A stretch of DNA of 64,000 nt from Diadema setosum (GCF_964275005.1 NC_092701.1:9729453-9793452); one strand, 5' to 3'; positions 47,350 to 61,025 are shown, numbered from the stretch's first letter. Notes: a model not told the origin generated them from the sequence alone. Program-made: numbers and translations.

Positions 47350-48439
47350 TATTACTTTTTCATTTATTATTCAATTTTTGGTGGAACAAAAATTCGTTTC
47401 TCTCCAACCAGCGCAGAAGTAGGAAGCCCTTAGAACACTGGTCCTCTCGATGATACAGTATTTGGTTTCCAGTCTTTATGAAGGTTGACCCTCCCAATCG
47501 ACTGAGCTGTGTGAAAAACAAATCAATACTTGCTAACAGTAAAACTGTAAGTATAATATTTTTGAATTTAATTTGCTTTTCATAGTCAACAAATGATATG
47601 CAATCGTAAACACAGCATGATCATAATATGGAAACAAAACGTTTCAAATATTTACTTCTGTAAGTGATTTTTTTTTTTTTATAGTAAGACTAAACCTGAA
47701 TCATATGGAATTACTTAACAGTGTAACAGGACCCTATACCGTATACGTGACGTCGTGTAGAGAGGTGTTTGGATAGCAAGTGGAGAGAGTTGCTAAGATG
47801 TTTTGTCTCCAATGTGATATTCTCATCATCAGGCGCGTGTCTCATGACCGGTTAACATACCTACCATGTCTGACTGATGTTTGCGATAGGGCCTGTAAGG
47901 CCAAATATCGTTATGTTCTTTCGATTTGTGATATCTTATAAGATGCATATTTTCATGAAGTATCTACGATCAATAATATCAAAGAAAAACCCAACCCACA
48001 ATGATAAAAACGCACCACTTCAGTAACAAGATAGAAAATAGGTATAGTGCTATGGAGAAGAATTGTAATCCTCCCAAGCTAAGTCCCTAAATAATCAATG
48101 TAAGAAAAACTTAGAAATCATGCATGCTATGTAACATACAAATTTGAAAGCAACTTCTTGAAAACGGGAACTTGCACGGCAATGGTAGGGTGAAAGATAC
48201 GCAATATTTATGTCTACGTTAATCATGTCCAGAAAGAGCGGGCTGTAATGGAATAAGGGCGAGAAACTTGCATGGCAAGCTGCATGATACAAACGACTAA
48301 AAGTGTTTTCAAGCGAATCTTCCGATGCACAATAAGTTGCTTCGTTCTTATGTATGTTTCACTCAGGCGAAAACACGCTTTGCTTCACAACCAAAGTTTG
48401 GACATGAACTACACATGTAAAATGATTACAAATCATTTA
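47350..48439. other. Unassigned sequence
   Basis: No gene or element boundary seen; AT-rich. Confidence 0.5.
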
Positions 48440-49436
48440 AGCCCCTTTTACACTTTCACGGATTGCTTTACGGATGACCACGGAACGTCATCCGTGGTGT
48501 TCCGACGTGCAAAATATCGATTTTCCTTTCAATGCCGGTGTGAATACGGTCCCAACTGGGTGTCTACACGGACAAGTACGGAAGCTACAAGGACAAGTAC
48601 GGTGCCTACACGGACAGACAGGGAATGAACGCGGACCACAACGGAAACGATACGAAGCTAACACGGATATCAAGGAAGAGCAGGGATGCAACTGGGTCCT
48701 TCGCGGTCTTTACACGGATATCCCAAAAAAGTTGACAAATTACATTTGCTTTTGCTTTTGATACTTTATTATTTTTGGGCGACATGCTTCCAGAGCTAAA
48801 TAATATGTAACAAGCACACCAGAAAATCTACAGCAGATTACATACGCATCTGCTTGTCGACATCATAAAGGCATATCTCTTTATTGCAAAATCTCATTTT
48901 GCGGGAACATAATAACATAAACAAAGCAAAACAAACTAAGATAAATCAAAAGACAAAAAAAAAAAAAGCAGGAAGATGTGTGTGGGTCACTGAAGCTTCT
49001 CATGCGATATAAACCTACTAGAGGAGTCGATTGGCTGTACTGATGGGTGAAGATGTGAGCAAATTTCATTGACTTTCTGAATTTGTATTGGCAAAATACA
49101 CGAATTTCTCATCCCGGATGGAGCCGATGCTGATACGGACGTTCCGATGTCTTCACGGAGGCAACACTGAGTAGCCGGTGCCTACAAGGAAGGAATACGG
49201 ATGCAATACGGAGTAGACGGTGCCGACAAGGAAGAGTTTGTATTGATTTTCATCCGTGATGTCCGGGATGAAAAATTAAGCAAGCTCATTTTTTTCAGCG
49301 GACATGCCGGGTGATCAAGGATAATGTCGGATGACTTCACGAAGTCAACACGGTCATGCCGGAAATAGTACGGATGATCCCGGACCGACAATCCGTGGTC
49401 ATCCGTGATGCAATCCGTGAAAGTGTAAAAGGGGCT
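48440..49436. mobile_element. TTA-flanked inverted-repeat element, family Q
   Basis: The ends AGCCCCTTTTACACTTTCAC and inverse are perfect over 26 bp and flanked by TTA (48437-48439, 49437-49439). Both sides are filled with ATCCGT/ACGGAT words (for example CATCCGTGG, CACGGATATC). The 3-bp TWA target suggests PIF/Harbinger. Non-coding. Confidence 0.85.
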
Positions 49437-51051
49437 TTACAAAATGAATTTGTAAACATGTATCATATGCCAGTACAGTGTCATATTCAACAATGAACAA
49501 TATCAGTGATTTGAGAATGATTCCAAAGGATTTTTTTTTTCTCTCTCTCGTTTTATTTCGAGTGCTTTTGTAGAATAGTCCGGAACACGTTAATGATTAT
49601 TTCCGTTGACATATGTTATTATTATGGACAGGTAAATAGGCCGGTATATGTTTATACAGATCATGGGTTGGAAATGATAGACGCATATATATATCAGTAT
49701 ATAGGTATCAAAAGTAGGTACAGGCAGAGGGATATAGAGGGAGGGATGGACAAATTAATATGAAAAATGAAGGATAGGGAGGGGAGAGCGAGAGAGGGGG
49801 AAGGAGCGCGCAAATAGAAGGGGGGGGGAGTAGCCAGGGGCAAAGGTTTTATGTTTAGAGAAAAACTTATTCTGACGTGAAGCAGTGGGTCAATAATGAG
49901 GACAGGACTAGCAGAAATTCAACGTTTTAAGCAAAACCATACTTACCATAAGAATTAAAACAAGAGCTTGTGAATTCTTGTTGTCGACCACGGTTCATAT
50001 GATGCACTGCCAAAGTTAACCATCAGGAAACGAGTCGGGAACTCGCCACAGAATTCAGGACCTATACTGCATTCTACATGTATTTGAAATATTTCCCCAA
50101 AGAACTGGAATTGTCACTGAACATTATTTGCCAAATGTGATTAATAACCCCACCTAAAACTGAGGGAGATAGCTCAATTAGTATCTCTCTCTGTTTTTAT
50201 TTAAAAAATGTTGTTACCATGGCAAGAAATTGTTCAAAATTGACGACAGAAGTCTTTCGCTCATTCAAAAATTATACTGGTCACTTCAAAATTGATGCTA
50301 TCAAAATATCAAGGGAGTTGGAATTCAAAATTATTATATTGGTTTGATTTTCGTTGTACAGAAAAGGAGCGATGGATGCAGTCTGTACCAGAGTCGTGTG
50401 CACTCACAAGTCATAACAACCAACGAGTCATGCATACTGCCCATGAATCATACGGCCCACGAGCTAGACAAGGCCCACGAGCTCGACATCAGTTGATAAA
50501 TGATCACAGGCCCATGAGCTATACGGTCCACGCTCTAGACACTGCATGATAGGCAAATAATGTGCAAGAGTCGGGCAATAGGCAAAAAGGGCTCACTGAG
50601 CTTTTGAGGACCTTTTTTTTTTGCGTTTATATAGTGTCGAGCGCATAGGCCATTGCGTAGGTGTCTAGCTCATAATGGGTTTGTTCTACTTTAGTGTCGA
50701 GTTAGTGGGCCTATTTCGCTTGGTGTCTTTATTTCGTGGATATCGTTATAACTCGTGGGCTTAGTGGTCGTCGAGGGTGTATGACTCGTACATCTGATTG
50801 GACTATTTTTTATGTCTCTGACTCGAGGGCTGTATGACTCGTGCCACTGAGTCCAATATGGCCCGATGTCATTTTGTTCTATTGCCTCCTCTTTCTTCTT
50901 TTTCTCTTCTTCTTCTTCTTTCTCCATAATAGGACGAGGAGTGTATCTCAACAAGTAAATCACACGACTCTTGATGTCAATTTATACAGCGCACTTTAGG
51001 TGAATCCCTATAGAGCAGCTTTAAATGTCCAAAATGGCCCCACCCCAGAAG

Positions 51052-51052
<1 letters not shown>

Positions 51053-51110
<58 letters not shown>
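51053..51110. repeat. (TA)n microsatellite
   Basis: TA run present only in duplicate B. Confidence 0.95.
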
Positions 51111-51114
<4 letters not shown>

Positions 51115-51115
51115 T

Positions 51116-51381
51116 ACTCTCTAAAAAAATCGAATGAAAATATTCACTCTTGAAGGAGTGATTAAAAAAAGAGTGAATTTTGAGTGAAAATGTTCATTTT
51201 CACTATATTTGGAGTGTATGACCTCGAAGATTTTGGAGTGATACCTGAGGTCACTCTAAAACGAGTGAAAACGAACTTTTTCACTCAAAATTCACTCCAA
51301 TTTCACTCTAAATTCACTCTTTTTTGTATCCACTCTTTCAAGAGTGAATATTTTCATTCGACTTTTTTTTTTAGAGAGAGT
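51116..51381. repeat. GAGTGAA fold-back, family H, copy B
   Basis: Same fold-back as 30058-30363, slightly shorter. ACTCTCT ends with GAGTGAATATTTTCATTCG arms. Confidence 0.8.
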
Positions 51382-51941
51382 ACCGGTATATAATATTCAT
51401 TATCCTCACCGATAACTGGCTGATTTCATATTCTTGTTCTTGTATATACTACAGCCAAGGTGTCCGATTTGACGGTATTCCAATATTACCATTGTCTGTA
51501 CCACATGAAGAAGCAACAAAACAACAAACAATGTAAACAGTCACTACAGTTCTAAGGCATGCTTTCTGCTTTGCAGAACATTGTCTCTTTAAGATTTTAG
51601 TTTCTTTGGCATGATTCTGTGGTAGGATCAGGGCGAACCATTTAATTCTTTCACGAATAGCACGAATAGGGGACTTCTCTATTTACGTTTCCTGGTTCTA
51701 TTATCTTTTATCGATACAAAAATATGAAAGCCTATTGAGAAACAATATTTGTTGTCGTTATTGTTGTCGACGGGGGACGTTTCGCAGCTCTATACACGCC
51801 TGGGAATCCCACTATTTGTATTTGCCTTTTGACGAATATGAGGTTTTGTTCACTGCATACTTTTCCTTCACAAGGATCGCTTTGGTGTCGTTTTTGTCTG
51901 GATTTCACAAGAGCAAAGAGAAAACCTTGATCACAGTTTAA

Positions 51942-52340
51942 AGGGATGGTACAGTATCGGTGAAGATGAAGATTGGGCTTTTAACTTTTTGCGAGATACC
52001 AAGAAACCACTTATGAAATAGTACAGAGCCTGCCATTCTAAGAGGAATTAAAAGTTTATTTGATGAAAATCGGTTTGGAATGGCTGAGACATCCAAAACC
52101 AAAGTTAAACAAAGCTACTATCGTAATAAAAGGTAGGTCCCACCTCTCAATAGGATTGCTCTTATTTTTTTTTTTTTTTTTTGATGTATCAGAAATTTCA
52201 AAACCAATTTTCATTGAAGAAACATTGAATTCCTCTTGGAATTACATGATCTGTCACATTATTTTCATAAGAGGTTTCTTATTATTTCGACAAAATACCT
52301 TAGAAACCTGAAGTAAGGCCTCAACCCAAACTTAATCCCT
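51942..52340. mobile_element. Family Z element, copy 3
   Basis: Left TTAA (51938-51941) then AGGGATGGTACAGTATCGG. Right end AATCCCT followed by TTAG, a one-base change from TTAA. Palindromic like copy 1. Confidence 0.8.
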
Positions 52341-52387
52341 TTAGTATAATCATATAAATGAGTAAGATGAACCCGTGTGTCCACGAA

Positions 52388-52532
52388 AGACAGGTGTGAG
52401 ACCTACATACGGACAGGTTGACAGATGTGCATTTTATGCACACGCACACGCAATGACAAAGACGTTGAAAACCGCTGGTGCCCTTGCATGCCTGGACATT
52501 GGGATTCCCCGCGAAGTCCTCATGGCTCTACA
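52388..52532 (+). repeat. 143-bp conserved segment, copy 2
   Basis: Second copy of 47207-47349, open in the same frame (VRPTYGQVDRCAFYAHAHAM). It ends where family O begins. Confidence 0.5.
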
Positions 52533-53079
52533 GCTGCGTTTATCAACTCCTTTTCTCGGCAGAAACAGGTTATCCAAACAGCTTTCAAGGATTTTTTACG
52601 AGTTGATAAACGCAAAGCTGTTTTGAAAGCCCTTTAGGAAAGCCTTTGCAAAAGGGTGCGTTTATCAACTCTCCTTTCTCGGCAGAAACAGGTTATCCAA
52701 ACAGCTTTCAAGGAATTTTTACGAGTTGATAAACGCAAAGCTGTTTTGAAAGCCCTTTAGGAAAGCCTTTTCGAAAGCCCCAAATTTGTGGCTATCCAAA
52801 CAGGTTTCCTAAACAGGTTTTCAGAAACCTGTTTGTAAAAGCCTTTTGGAAGTTGATAAACGCAAAGCTGTTTTGAAACGGCTTTGTAGTCTTGCACTTC
52901 AGTACTTGTACTTCTCCTCGGGTCGAATGGCGCAATGCAGCTGTGCAGTGACAGGCCAGTTAAAAAATCGTGTTCGCGAAGAGAGTTGATAAAAGCAACT
53001 ATTTTGAAAGCCGTTTCTAAAGGGCTTTGGAAAGGGCTATCGAAAGCCGTTTAAACAGGGGAAAGTTGATAAACGCAGC
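52533..53079. mobile_element. Inverted-repeat element, family O
   Basis: Perfect 16-bp ends GCTGCGTTTATCAACT and AGTTGATAAACGCAGC. A unit of about 120 bp (TTATCAACTC...CTCGGCAGAAACAGGTTATC...GTTTTGAAAGCCCTTTAGG) is repeated in tandem on the left. The right side is rich in GAAAGGGCT/GAAAGCC words. Non-coding. Confidence 0.8.
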
Positions 53080-53219
53080 CAAAGTCTCATGCCGCCACTG
53101 AGAAATATTTGAAGTATGTGCTAAACTGGAGCTGCCTCACAGATAGGAAGACAATTGATTCATGTGACATTGCATCATGACTCGTCACTCTCAAAGGAAG
53201 ATATGTCTTTATGATGGTC
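53080..53219 (+). repeat. Lectin-downstream-like segment, copy 2
   Basis: CTCATGCCGCCACT...GTGCTAAACTGGAGCTGCC... CACAGATAGGAAGACA and TGTCTTTATGATGG match the flank after lectin 1 at about 17515-17655. No lectin exon is found nearby. Confidence 0.55.
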
Positions 53220-54290
53220 AGTGGCGTACCGTGGGTCAAGACATTGGGGGGCACCTCATGGCAGCAACATCAGAATGCATAACGTAACAATTAAATGCGA
53301 GCGAGCGGAGCGAGCGAGCTTGAAAATTTTGACATTTTACAGTCCCCAAACTGCCGTTTGTAGCTAGTATATATGATAATATATGTATGTTTATATATGC
53401 ATATATATATATATATATATACACATACATATATATTTGCTTTGGAAGTTAAGGGGGTTGCACCGGACGCAACTGCTGGCAGTTGCTAGCAGTAACATCA
53501 CGAGAATGGCATAACGATTAAATGCGAGCGAACGAAGCGAGCGAGCTTGAAAATTGTGACATTTTACAGTCCCCAAACTGCCGTTTGTAGCTATATTTTT
53601 TCGCTTTGGAAATTCGGGGGGGGGGGGGGGCTCACCGGGTGCAACTGCTGGCAATTACTGGCAGTAATATCAGGAGAATGGCATATAACGGTTAAATGCG
53701 AGCGAGCGAAGCGAGCGAGCTTGAAAATTTTGACATTTTATGTTCCCAAAACTGCCGTTTTTAGCTATATTTTTTCGCTTTGGAAATTAAGGGGAGGGGG
53801 CGCATCGGGCGCAACTGCTGGCAATTACTGACAGCAACATCAGGAGAATTGCATAGCGATTAAATGCGAGCGAGCGAAGCGAGCGAGCTTGAAAATTTTG
53901 ACATTTTACAGTCCCAAAACTGCCGTTTTTAGCTATATTTTTTTCGCTTTGGAAATTAAGGAGAGGGCCTGGGCGCACCGGGCACAACTGCTGGCAATTA
54001 CTGACAGCAACATCAGGAGTATTGCATAACGATTAAATGCGAGCGAGCGAAGCGAGCGAGCTTGAAAATTTTGACATTTTACAGTCCCAAAACTGCCGTT
54101 TGTAGCTATATTTTTTCGCTTTGGAAATTAAGGGGAGGGGACGCACCGGGCGCAACTGCTGGCAATTACTGTCAGCAGCATCAGGAGAAAACTTTGACAT
54201 TTTACAGTCCAAAAAATGTCGTTTGTAGCTACATATATATTTTTTCGCTTTGGAGGGAGGGGGCGCCCGGTGCGCCCCCTAGATCTTTTT
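53220..54290 (+). repeat. GAGCGAGC tandem array 1
   Basis: Starts CAGTGGCGTACCGTGGGTC and holds about six units of roughly 170 bp. Each unit has GCGAGCG(A/G)AGCGAGCGAGC, TTGACATTTTACAGTCC, AACTGCCGTTT(G/T)TAGCTA, TTTTTTCGCTTTGGAAATT, a G-run, CACCGGGCGCAACTGCTGGC and AGCAACATCAGGAGAAT. The first unit contains a (TA)n insert at about 53400. The ending GGTGCGCCCCC mirrors the unit start. Confidence 0.85.
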
Positions 54291-54989
54291 TATTTTATTT
54301 TATTTTTATTCATTTATTCTCCACTCATGGGATGGATTGCCCTGGTCAGCTAAAAGCTGGTTTTCACAGGGGTCAACCACTGGTAGTCAAGGGTCCCGGT
54401 TATGTTTATGATTGGGGGAGGTATGACCAGCGAGGGGGCGTCGACGTGACCAAGCGGGAGAAGGATGTCCAAAATCTGCACTTTATATAGAGAATCTCTT
54501 AATTTGTTTGTGTTTGTGAGTGTGTGTGTTTCATATAGATGGAAAAGTTAGGAAATAGCCAAGGTCAAGTCTTATTATTGGCAATGCAAGGCATTTTAAT
54601 ATAGACTAGTAAAGCAACACTGCAAAATCAATGATCAAGCTTTGATAGCAAATGACTGTGTACAACCTATCAAACATCACATTGCGCAACATTGCAGCGA
54701 CTCTTTTTGCCATTCCGATGTTCTGAGTACACTGCGCACATCCTGCTTGTATTCAAAATGCCAACCAGGAATCACACTGAATCACAATCTTTTGTCGTCT
54801 CCGGGCTTTTTGAACAATGTTTCACTATAATACCTCTTTAATTACATGGTTAAAAGAAATCTTAGAAAAATATCTTTATTCTTGATCATCCTTTAATGTC
54901 GATTTCAAAAGCAGTTTACTAACCCTTGAATTACCATTTTGGTAGGTTTTTTTTTTTTTTAGAAAACAAGTGGCACATTAATAGTACAG
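54291..54989. other. Unassigned sequence with a copied 100-bp segment
   Basis: 54385-54483 (ACTGGTAGTCAAGGGT, TGGGGGAGGTATGACCAGCG, GTGACCAAGC) recurs at 59805-59905 just after array 2. Both arrays therefore lie beside the same flank. Otherwise no gene. Confidence 0.5.
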
Positions 54990-55129
54990 GCAGTCAGGGC
55001 TTTGGAAAGGGCTCTCGAAAGGGCTATGGAAAGGGCTTTCGAAAAGGCTATCGAAAGGGCTATCGAAAGCCGTTTAAACAGGGGAAAGTTGATAAACGCA
55101 GCCAAACGCAAAGTTGTTTTGAAAGCCCT
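54990..55129. mobile_element. Family O fragment
   Basis: GGGCTTTGGAAAGGGCT repeats, TTTAAACAGGGGAAAGTTG and ATAAACGCAGCC as at the right side of family O, then TTGTTTTGAAAGCCCTTTA, where family P copy 2 is inserted. Confidence 0.7.
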
Positions 55130-55756
55130 TTAAGCCCCAGTCACATAATTCTCTGCGTCCGGCGTTACGTCCAAAAAAGTCATTTTTCTGCGGACTCCCG
55201 CGGATCCTTTGCCGTCACCAGAAAATTTGTACAAAACATACGGGGGGAAAATGCGGGCGATACGAACAGATACGACCAGATGCGAATACTTGCGTCCACT
55301 TGCGGATATTCTTACGGATTGGCACATAACAGTTTTGAACACTTGCGGAGAGCTGCGGATATTTTCAGATAGTTACGGATAGTTACAGATTGTTTTATAT
55401 ATAATTGTGGACAATATGGTTTTCTCTGACGATCCCTGCTAAGTCAGTGTATTATGACAGCAAGGCTATCACATATTGGACTGTCTTGCATTGTACACTG
55501 GGGAAAACTGAAATTGAATGACATATGATACAAGTTGTGAAAAAAATCGTAATCCTATAATTTGCTTTACAGTAATAAAAGGTATATGAAATTTTGAACT
55601 TGAAGTTGCAATTTTATTTGTGCAACTCAACTAATATATGATTTAGCGTCATAAATGTAAAGAATACATAACATAATTATACCACAAATAAAATACAATA
55701 TAGATCGATAAGTTAAACATTAGAGAAGCAGTCATAGAATAGACAAACTGTGGTTA

Positions 55757-56571
<815 letters not shown>

Positions 56572-56644
56572 TATATACATATATGTGTGTGTGTATGTGA
56601 GTGTGTGTGTGTATGGAGCCTAAAGTTGGTAAGATTACAGAGAA

Positions 56645-57797
56645 ATATAGGTTTTCCCGGCCAATTTCGCACTTTTGTCAGTCCATTTGATAAAAGGTTC
56701 ATTCAATTTAGCGAAAATCCTCGTCACTGCACATTCTGTCATTCAAAATTGCAAGTTGGTCGTTCAATTTAGCATTTCTATCAATGAAATTTGCACATTT
56801 GCCTTTCGAATTCGTAAAATGGACATTCAAATTAGTACGTGCTCTTCAGTCATTCAAATTCGCCAGCACTGGCCGAAAGGGGTATTTCAGTCATTTAATT
56901 TCGCGTCAGTCAAATTCCAAACATGTTCATTCAAATTAACATCATGTTATTTCTTTTTTGAAAGGTAATAACATTTAAACGCGTATTTCTATGTGACTTT
57001 TTTGTTTCATACACGCACTGTTAAGCAGTAAAAGTATCATATTTTTGACCCTATTTAACTCGAGTTTGTTATTCTATAACGCCCCCTTTCTTTCATACAT
57101 GTCATTTTAGGCCTACATGTACTAATACTACAGATTAACTTCATCTTCTTACAGTCATGACAGCACAAGTTAGATACATACGTATTTCTCAAAAAGAAAA
57201 AAAAAAGAATTATAGGAACGTTTGATGATCATAACCTTGACTTCCTAGAAGTGGCCGACACCCTCAGAATAAAGCGCTCAACGGCCAGATAAGTTGTGGC
57301 CACATGATGCACTATCTTCGGACTAAAAGACTCACTAAACACATTGAAGAAGAAAAAGAAAACTGTTGCCAATATCTCTAAAATGAGTACGAAAATATGA
57401 AATGTAATGACGCTTGCAAAACAATAACTTTGTTGAAAAAAAAATGAAGAAAGAACCAAAGCATAAACATGCGTGCTATTTGACTGCAAAAGATGTTAAA
57501 TTGGATGCCCAAAAAGGAATTTAAATGAACGAGTGCAGCATGTCCGTGATCACGTGACTATATCATTCTAAATTGAATGAAAGAATAATGAAATGGTGCT
57601 TGTTTTACGAATTTCAGTTGAAAAAGTGTTAATTAGAATGAGGAGAAATGTAATCTAAATGCTCCAAAATGAATTTGAATGAAGAGATCATAAAATGGAA
57701 CTACCGAACATGTCATCTACGCTAAATTTTGCTAAATTGAATGCAGCAATTAGGAATTGGACTGACAAAAGTGCAAATTGGCCAGGAAAACCTATAT
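56645..57797. mobile_element. Inverted-repeat element, family W
   Basis: The ends ATATAGGTTTTCC(C/T)GGCC and inverse match for about 40 bp with a few changes and include ACTTTTGTCAGTCCA. Both subterminal zones carry many CATTCAATTTAGC / CATTCAAATT words. Open frames inside look like chance. It is nested in family P copy 2. Confidence 0.75.
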
Positions 57798-58588
57798 TAG
57801 ATTCGTTCTCATTTTTATATAGTTATCGTTGTCCCACACCTTCCCCGGCCAGAAAAGTTAATAAAAATGCTGCCTTCCCAAAATATTGCCTTTTTCGAAA
57901 AAACACATATTCAAAGGGTGTAAGAAAAAAAAAAGTTCAGCACAAGGGACAACCGATGTCATGAGTAGGCTATGGGTGCCACCTGAAATGATCATTTTAT
58001 TGACCATGCGGTTCTGGTCTTTCCACCGCTCCGACTGTGTTGTAGCATTCCTTCAGATAAATGCGCTGCAGCTTGGCAACATGAGTTGTGTGACTTCCCA
58101 CTAGTCTCTGTGTTTCCATGCGAGTGGGAAAACGGAAAGCGTCGAAGGACGTAATCGTCCGCAGCATCCGTAACTGTCCGCAAATATCCGTAAGCAGACG
58201 AAAGTGCTGTGATACGTTAACTTGCGGTTATTTTCGGATACTTACGGTGGACGTAAACGAACGCAAACGGACGGGAGGTAAAACTTTTCGCGGATGGTCT
58301 GCGTCCAAGCTACGGGTACTTACGTTCAGTTACGGATAGTTACGTTTGGTTACAGTTACTTGCGTAAGTTTGCATCCGTGGAGTCCCTCTGCGAAATTTT
58401 GAACATTTCAAAATTTCGCAGGCTTGCCGCCGTCATTTTGCGTTTCTTTACGGATGAGTTACGGACAGTTACGTCTACATACGTCCCTGCGGATGCCCGC
58501 GTCCACGCTGCGTCCCCTGCGTCCACTCATTCGTATGTATCCGCGGCGGACGTAACCCATCGTAAAGCACTGTGTGACTGGGGCATTA

Positions 58589-58848
58589 GGTCGCCCTACT
58601 GCGGTTACGCAACCATGCGTTTCCAGTTTCTGAAAAGACGCGCGCCACGTAAAGTGCTCACGAGTACGTGTACACAGGTGTATACAGCTATGTGTAATGC
58701 ACGCATATGCTTGGAACAAGGAGGTGTTTCTTTCACCAACAAGGTTTGAGAAATAGAGTAACAACAGTCTCATTCCCTTTGATCCCATGTCTCATGCCGC
58801 CACTCAGAAATATTTGAAGTGTGTGCTAAACTGGAGCTGCCTCAATAG
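58589..58848 (+). repeat. Lectin-downstream-like segment, copy 3
   Basis: 58760-58848 (CTCATTCCCTTTGATCCCATG, CCGCCACTCAG, GTGCTAAACTGGAGCTGCC) matches the stretch after lectin 1 and 53090. The preceding 170 bp has no recognised feature. Confidence 0.5.
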
Positions 58849-59030
58849 CTGTGTTCAGACGAGGACAGTTTTGGTCGGAGTAACTTCGGAGGAAGGGTCG
58901 GAGGAAGCTTGGTCGGAGTAACTTCGGAGGATAGGTCGGAGTAGTGCCCGTCTGAACTAGGTCGTGGTAACTTCCTCCGTTCGGAGGAACTTACCACGAC
59001 CTCTTCCTCCGACAGAGATACTCCTGAGTT
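58849..59030. repeat. GGTCGGAG word repeat, truncated element
   Basis: GTGTTCAGACGAGGAC is followed by repeated GGTCGGAG and AACTTCGGAGGA words and their inverses, including an internal CGTCTGAAC that mirrors the start. Cut off at array 2. Confidence 0.5.
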
Positions 59031-59033
59031 TTC

Positions 59034-59807
59034 TCAGTCCAAAAACTGCCGTTCTTAGCCATATTTTTTCGCTTTGGAAATTAAGGGGGGTTGGAGCGCA
59101 TGCCACCGGGCGCAACTGCTGGCAATTACTGGCAGCAACATCAGGTGAATTGCATAACGATTCGATGCGAGCGAGCGAAGAGAGCGAGCTTGAAAATTTT
59201 GACATTTTACAAGTAGAAAAACTGCCGTTTGTAGCTACATTTTTTTCGCTTTGGAAATCAAGGAGGGGGGGGGGGGGGGCGCACCGGGCGCAACTACAGA
59301 CAATTTACAGGCAGTAGCATCAGGGGAATTGCATAAAGATTAAATGCGAGCGAGCTTGAAAAATTTGACATTTTACAGTCCCATAAAACTGCCGTTTGAA
59401 GCTATATCTTTTTTGCTTTCGAAATTAAGGGGGGGGGGGGGCGCACCGGGCGCAACTGCCGGCAATTACTGGCAGCAATATCGGGAGAATTCAAATGCGA
59501 GCGAGCCGAGCGAGCGAGCTTGAAAATTGTGACATTTTACAGTCCCCAAACTGCCGTCTGCAGCTATATGTATATTTTGCAATAGGGGGGGGGGGGGGGG
59601 GAGCGCACCGGGTGGAGCTGCCGGCAATTACTGGCAGCAACTTCAGGAGAATGGCATTACGACTCAATCCCAGCGAGCGGAGCGAGCGAGCTTGAAAATT
59701 TTGTCATTTTACAGTCCAAAAATTGTCGTTTGTAGCTTTACTTTTTCGGTTTGGAAATTACGAGGGGGCGGGGACGCCCGGTGCGCCCCTCCCCCTGGAT
59801 CCGCCAC
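59034..59807 (+). repeat. GAGCGAGC tandem array 2
   Basis: About five diverged units of the 130-180-bp repeat seen in array 1. It ends TGGATCCGCCACTG, the inverse of the CAGTGGCG start of array 1. That suggests a bounded element with internal tandem repeats rather than a free satellite. Confidence 0.8.
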
Positions 59808-60033
59808 TGGTAGTCAAGGGTGTCGGTTTATGTTCATGACTGGGGGAGGTATGACCAGCGAGGTGGCGTCGAAGTGACCAAGCATGGGAAGGATGTCCAA
59901 TATCTGTCTAAATAGTAAACACTGTATAGAATACACTTGTATATATGTATAAAATCAGTGCTGCCAGAACCAGGGGTGCGAATTGTTTTTGCCCACTATT
60001 TTCTTTATTTCTTTATTTTTTTTTTTTGTCCCC
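59808..60033. repeat. Copied flank after array 2
   Basis: Up to about 59905 this matches 54385-54483 beside array 1. The rest is unassigned. Confidence 0.6.
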
Positions 60034-60352
60034 GATGCAAAATGTCAAAAAAAAAGAAGATAAAAAATAATTATTATTTAGGGTCCGGCGTTGAGGTGGC
60101 TCGCAGACTGAAGTTTTTTTTTTTTTGTGTGTGTGTGTGTGTGTGTGTTTTTTTGTGTGTGTGCTTTTTTTTAAATGGTCTGAATGGGGGTGCGTTCGAT
60201 GCAAAATGTCAAAAAAAAAAAAAGAAGATAAAAAATAATTATTATTTAGGGTCCGGCGTTGAGGTGGCTCGCAGACTGAAGTTTTTTTTTTTGTGTTTTT
60301 TTTTTTTGTGTGTGTGCTTTTTTTTAAATGGTCTGAATGGGGGTGCGTTCGC
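60034..60352 (+). repeat. Tandem duplication of a roughly 160-bp unit
   Basis: Two copies of GATGCAAAATGTC, AAATAATTATTATTTAGGG, GGCTCGCAGACTGAAG, a T/GT-rich stretch and AATGGTCTGAATGGGGGTGC. It is followed by GCACCCAGCGCACCCC and GTGACGCCCATG, a repeat that recurs around the hAT-like element at 62787. Confidence 0.85.
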
Positions 60353-60954
60353 ACCCAGCGCACCCCCCCCCCCCGTGACGCCCATGTCAAGCTGTGAGTA
60401 TGGCAAATTATGTGGCAGACAATGTTCGATTGCTTAAAATCGGAAAGAGAATGTTTTAATAGTGAGTGTATAAAAAACGGGTTTTCCATCAAAATCCAGC
60501 CATTTTTGAGATCATAATTGTGAATAATTATGATCCCATAATAGGTGGTTGAAGACGTTTATCGTGTGAAGAGCACACCTGTAATATTGTATAGCCCTTT
60601 TTACACTTGTGTTTCTTAACCCCGTACTTTCTCTGACCCAGGACTAGCGTTTGTCCCGTACCATTTTTTTTCCAGCTTTTTACACTCGCCAATAAATCCC
60701 GTACTAAACTCTTGTTCTGGGCTAAGGAGAAAATTGACTTTTTACACTCGTATTTCTTAGCCCCGTATCACTTTCCAAACCACATGAATATTCATGATTA
60801 CGCTGTGCACTGTACAAGTACACGCACGCACAGGCAGCACTTGATTACCTCGTTTCTGGTTGGTCAGTGGGGGTTGAACTTTGTCTCCGTCCCCGGATTA
60901 TTTTTATGCCTCCGCCACGAAGTGGTGCCGGAGGCATTATGTTTTCGGGTTGTC

Positions 60955-61025
60955 CGTCCGTCCGTCCGTACGTCCGTACGTCCGTACGTCCGTACGTCCG
61001 TACGTCTGTACGTACGTCCGTCCGC
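60955..61025 (+). repeat. (CCGT)n/(CGTA)n tetranucleotide tract
   Basis: TCCGTCCG units pass into GTACGTCC units within family S. Confidence 0.9.

Larger units (their letters stand above)
49570..52235 (+). repeat. Segmental duplication, copy B
   Basis: Matches 27725-31475 but lacks the family X and family G insertions, giving near-empty sites. It carries a (TA)n expansion at 51053-51110 where copy A has a short ATATAT. The Z element at its right edge is complete here. Confidence 0.85.

Noticed and set aside
53220-54290. Regular repeats of about 170 bp as a CRISPR-like array
   Set aside because: Units are long, contiguous and without unique spacers; this is a tandem repeat in an animal genome.
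60013-60492. 159-codon minus-strand open frame with repeated HSDHLKKSTHTKK
   Set aside because: It reads through a tandemly duplicated T/GT-rich non-coding unit; the repetition is at DNA level.
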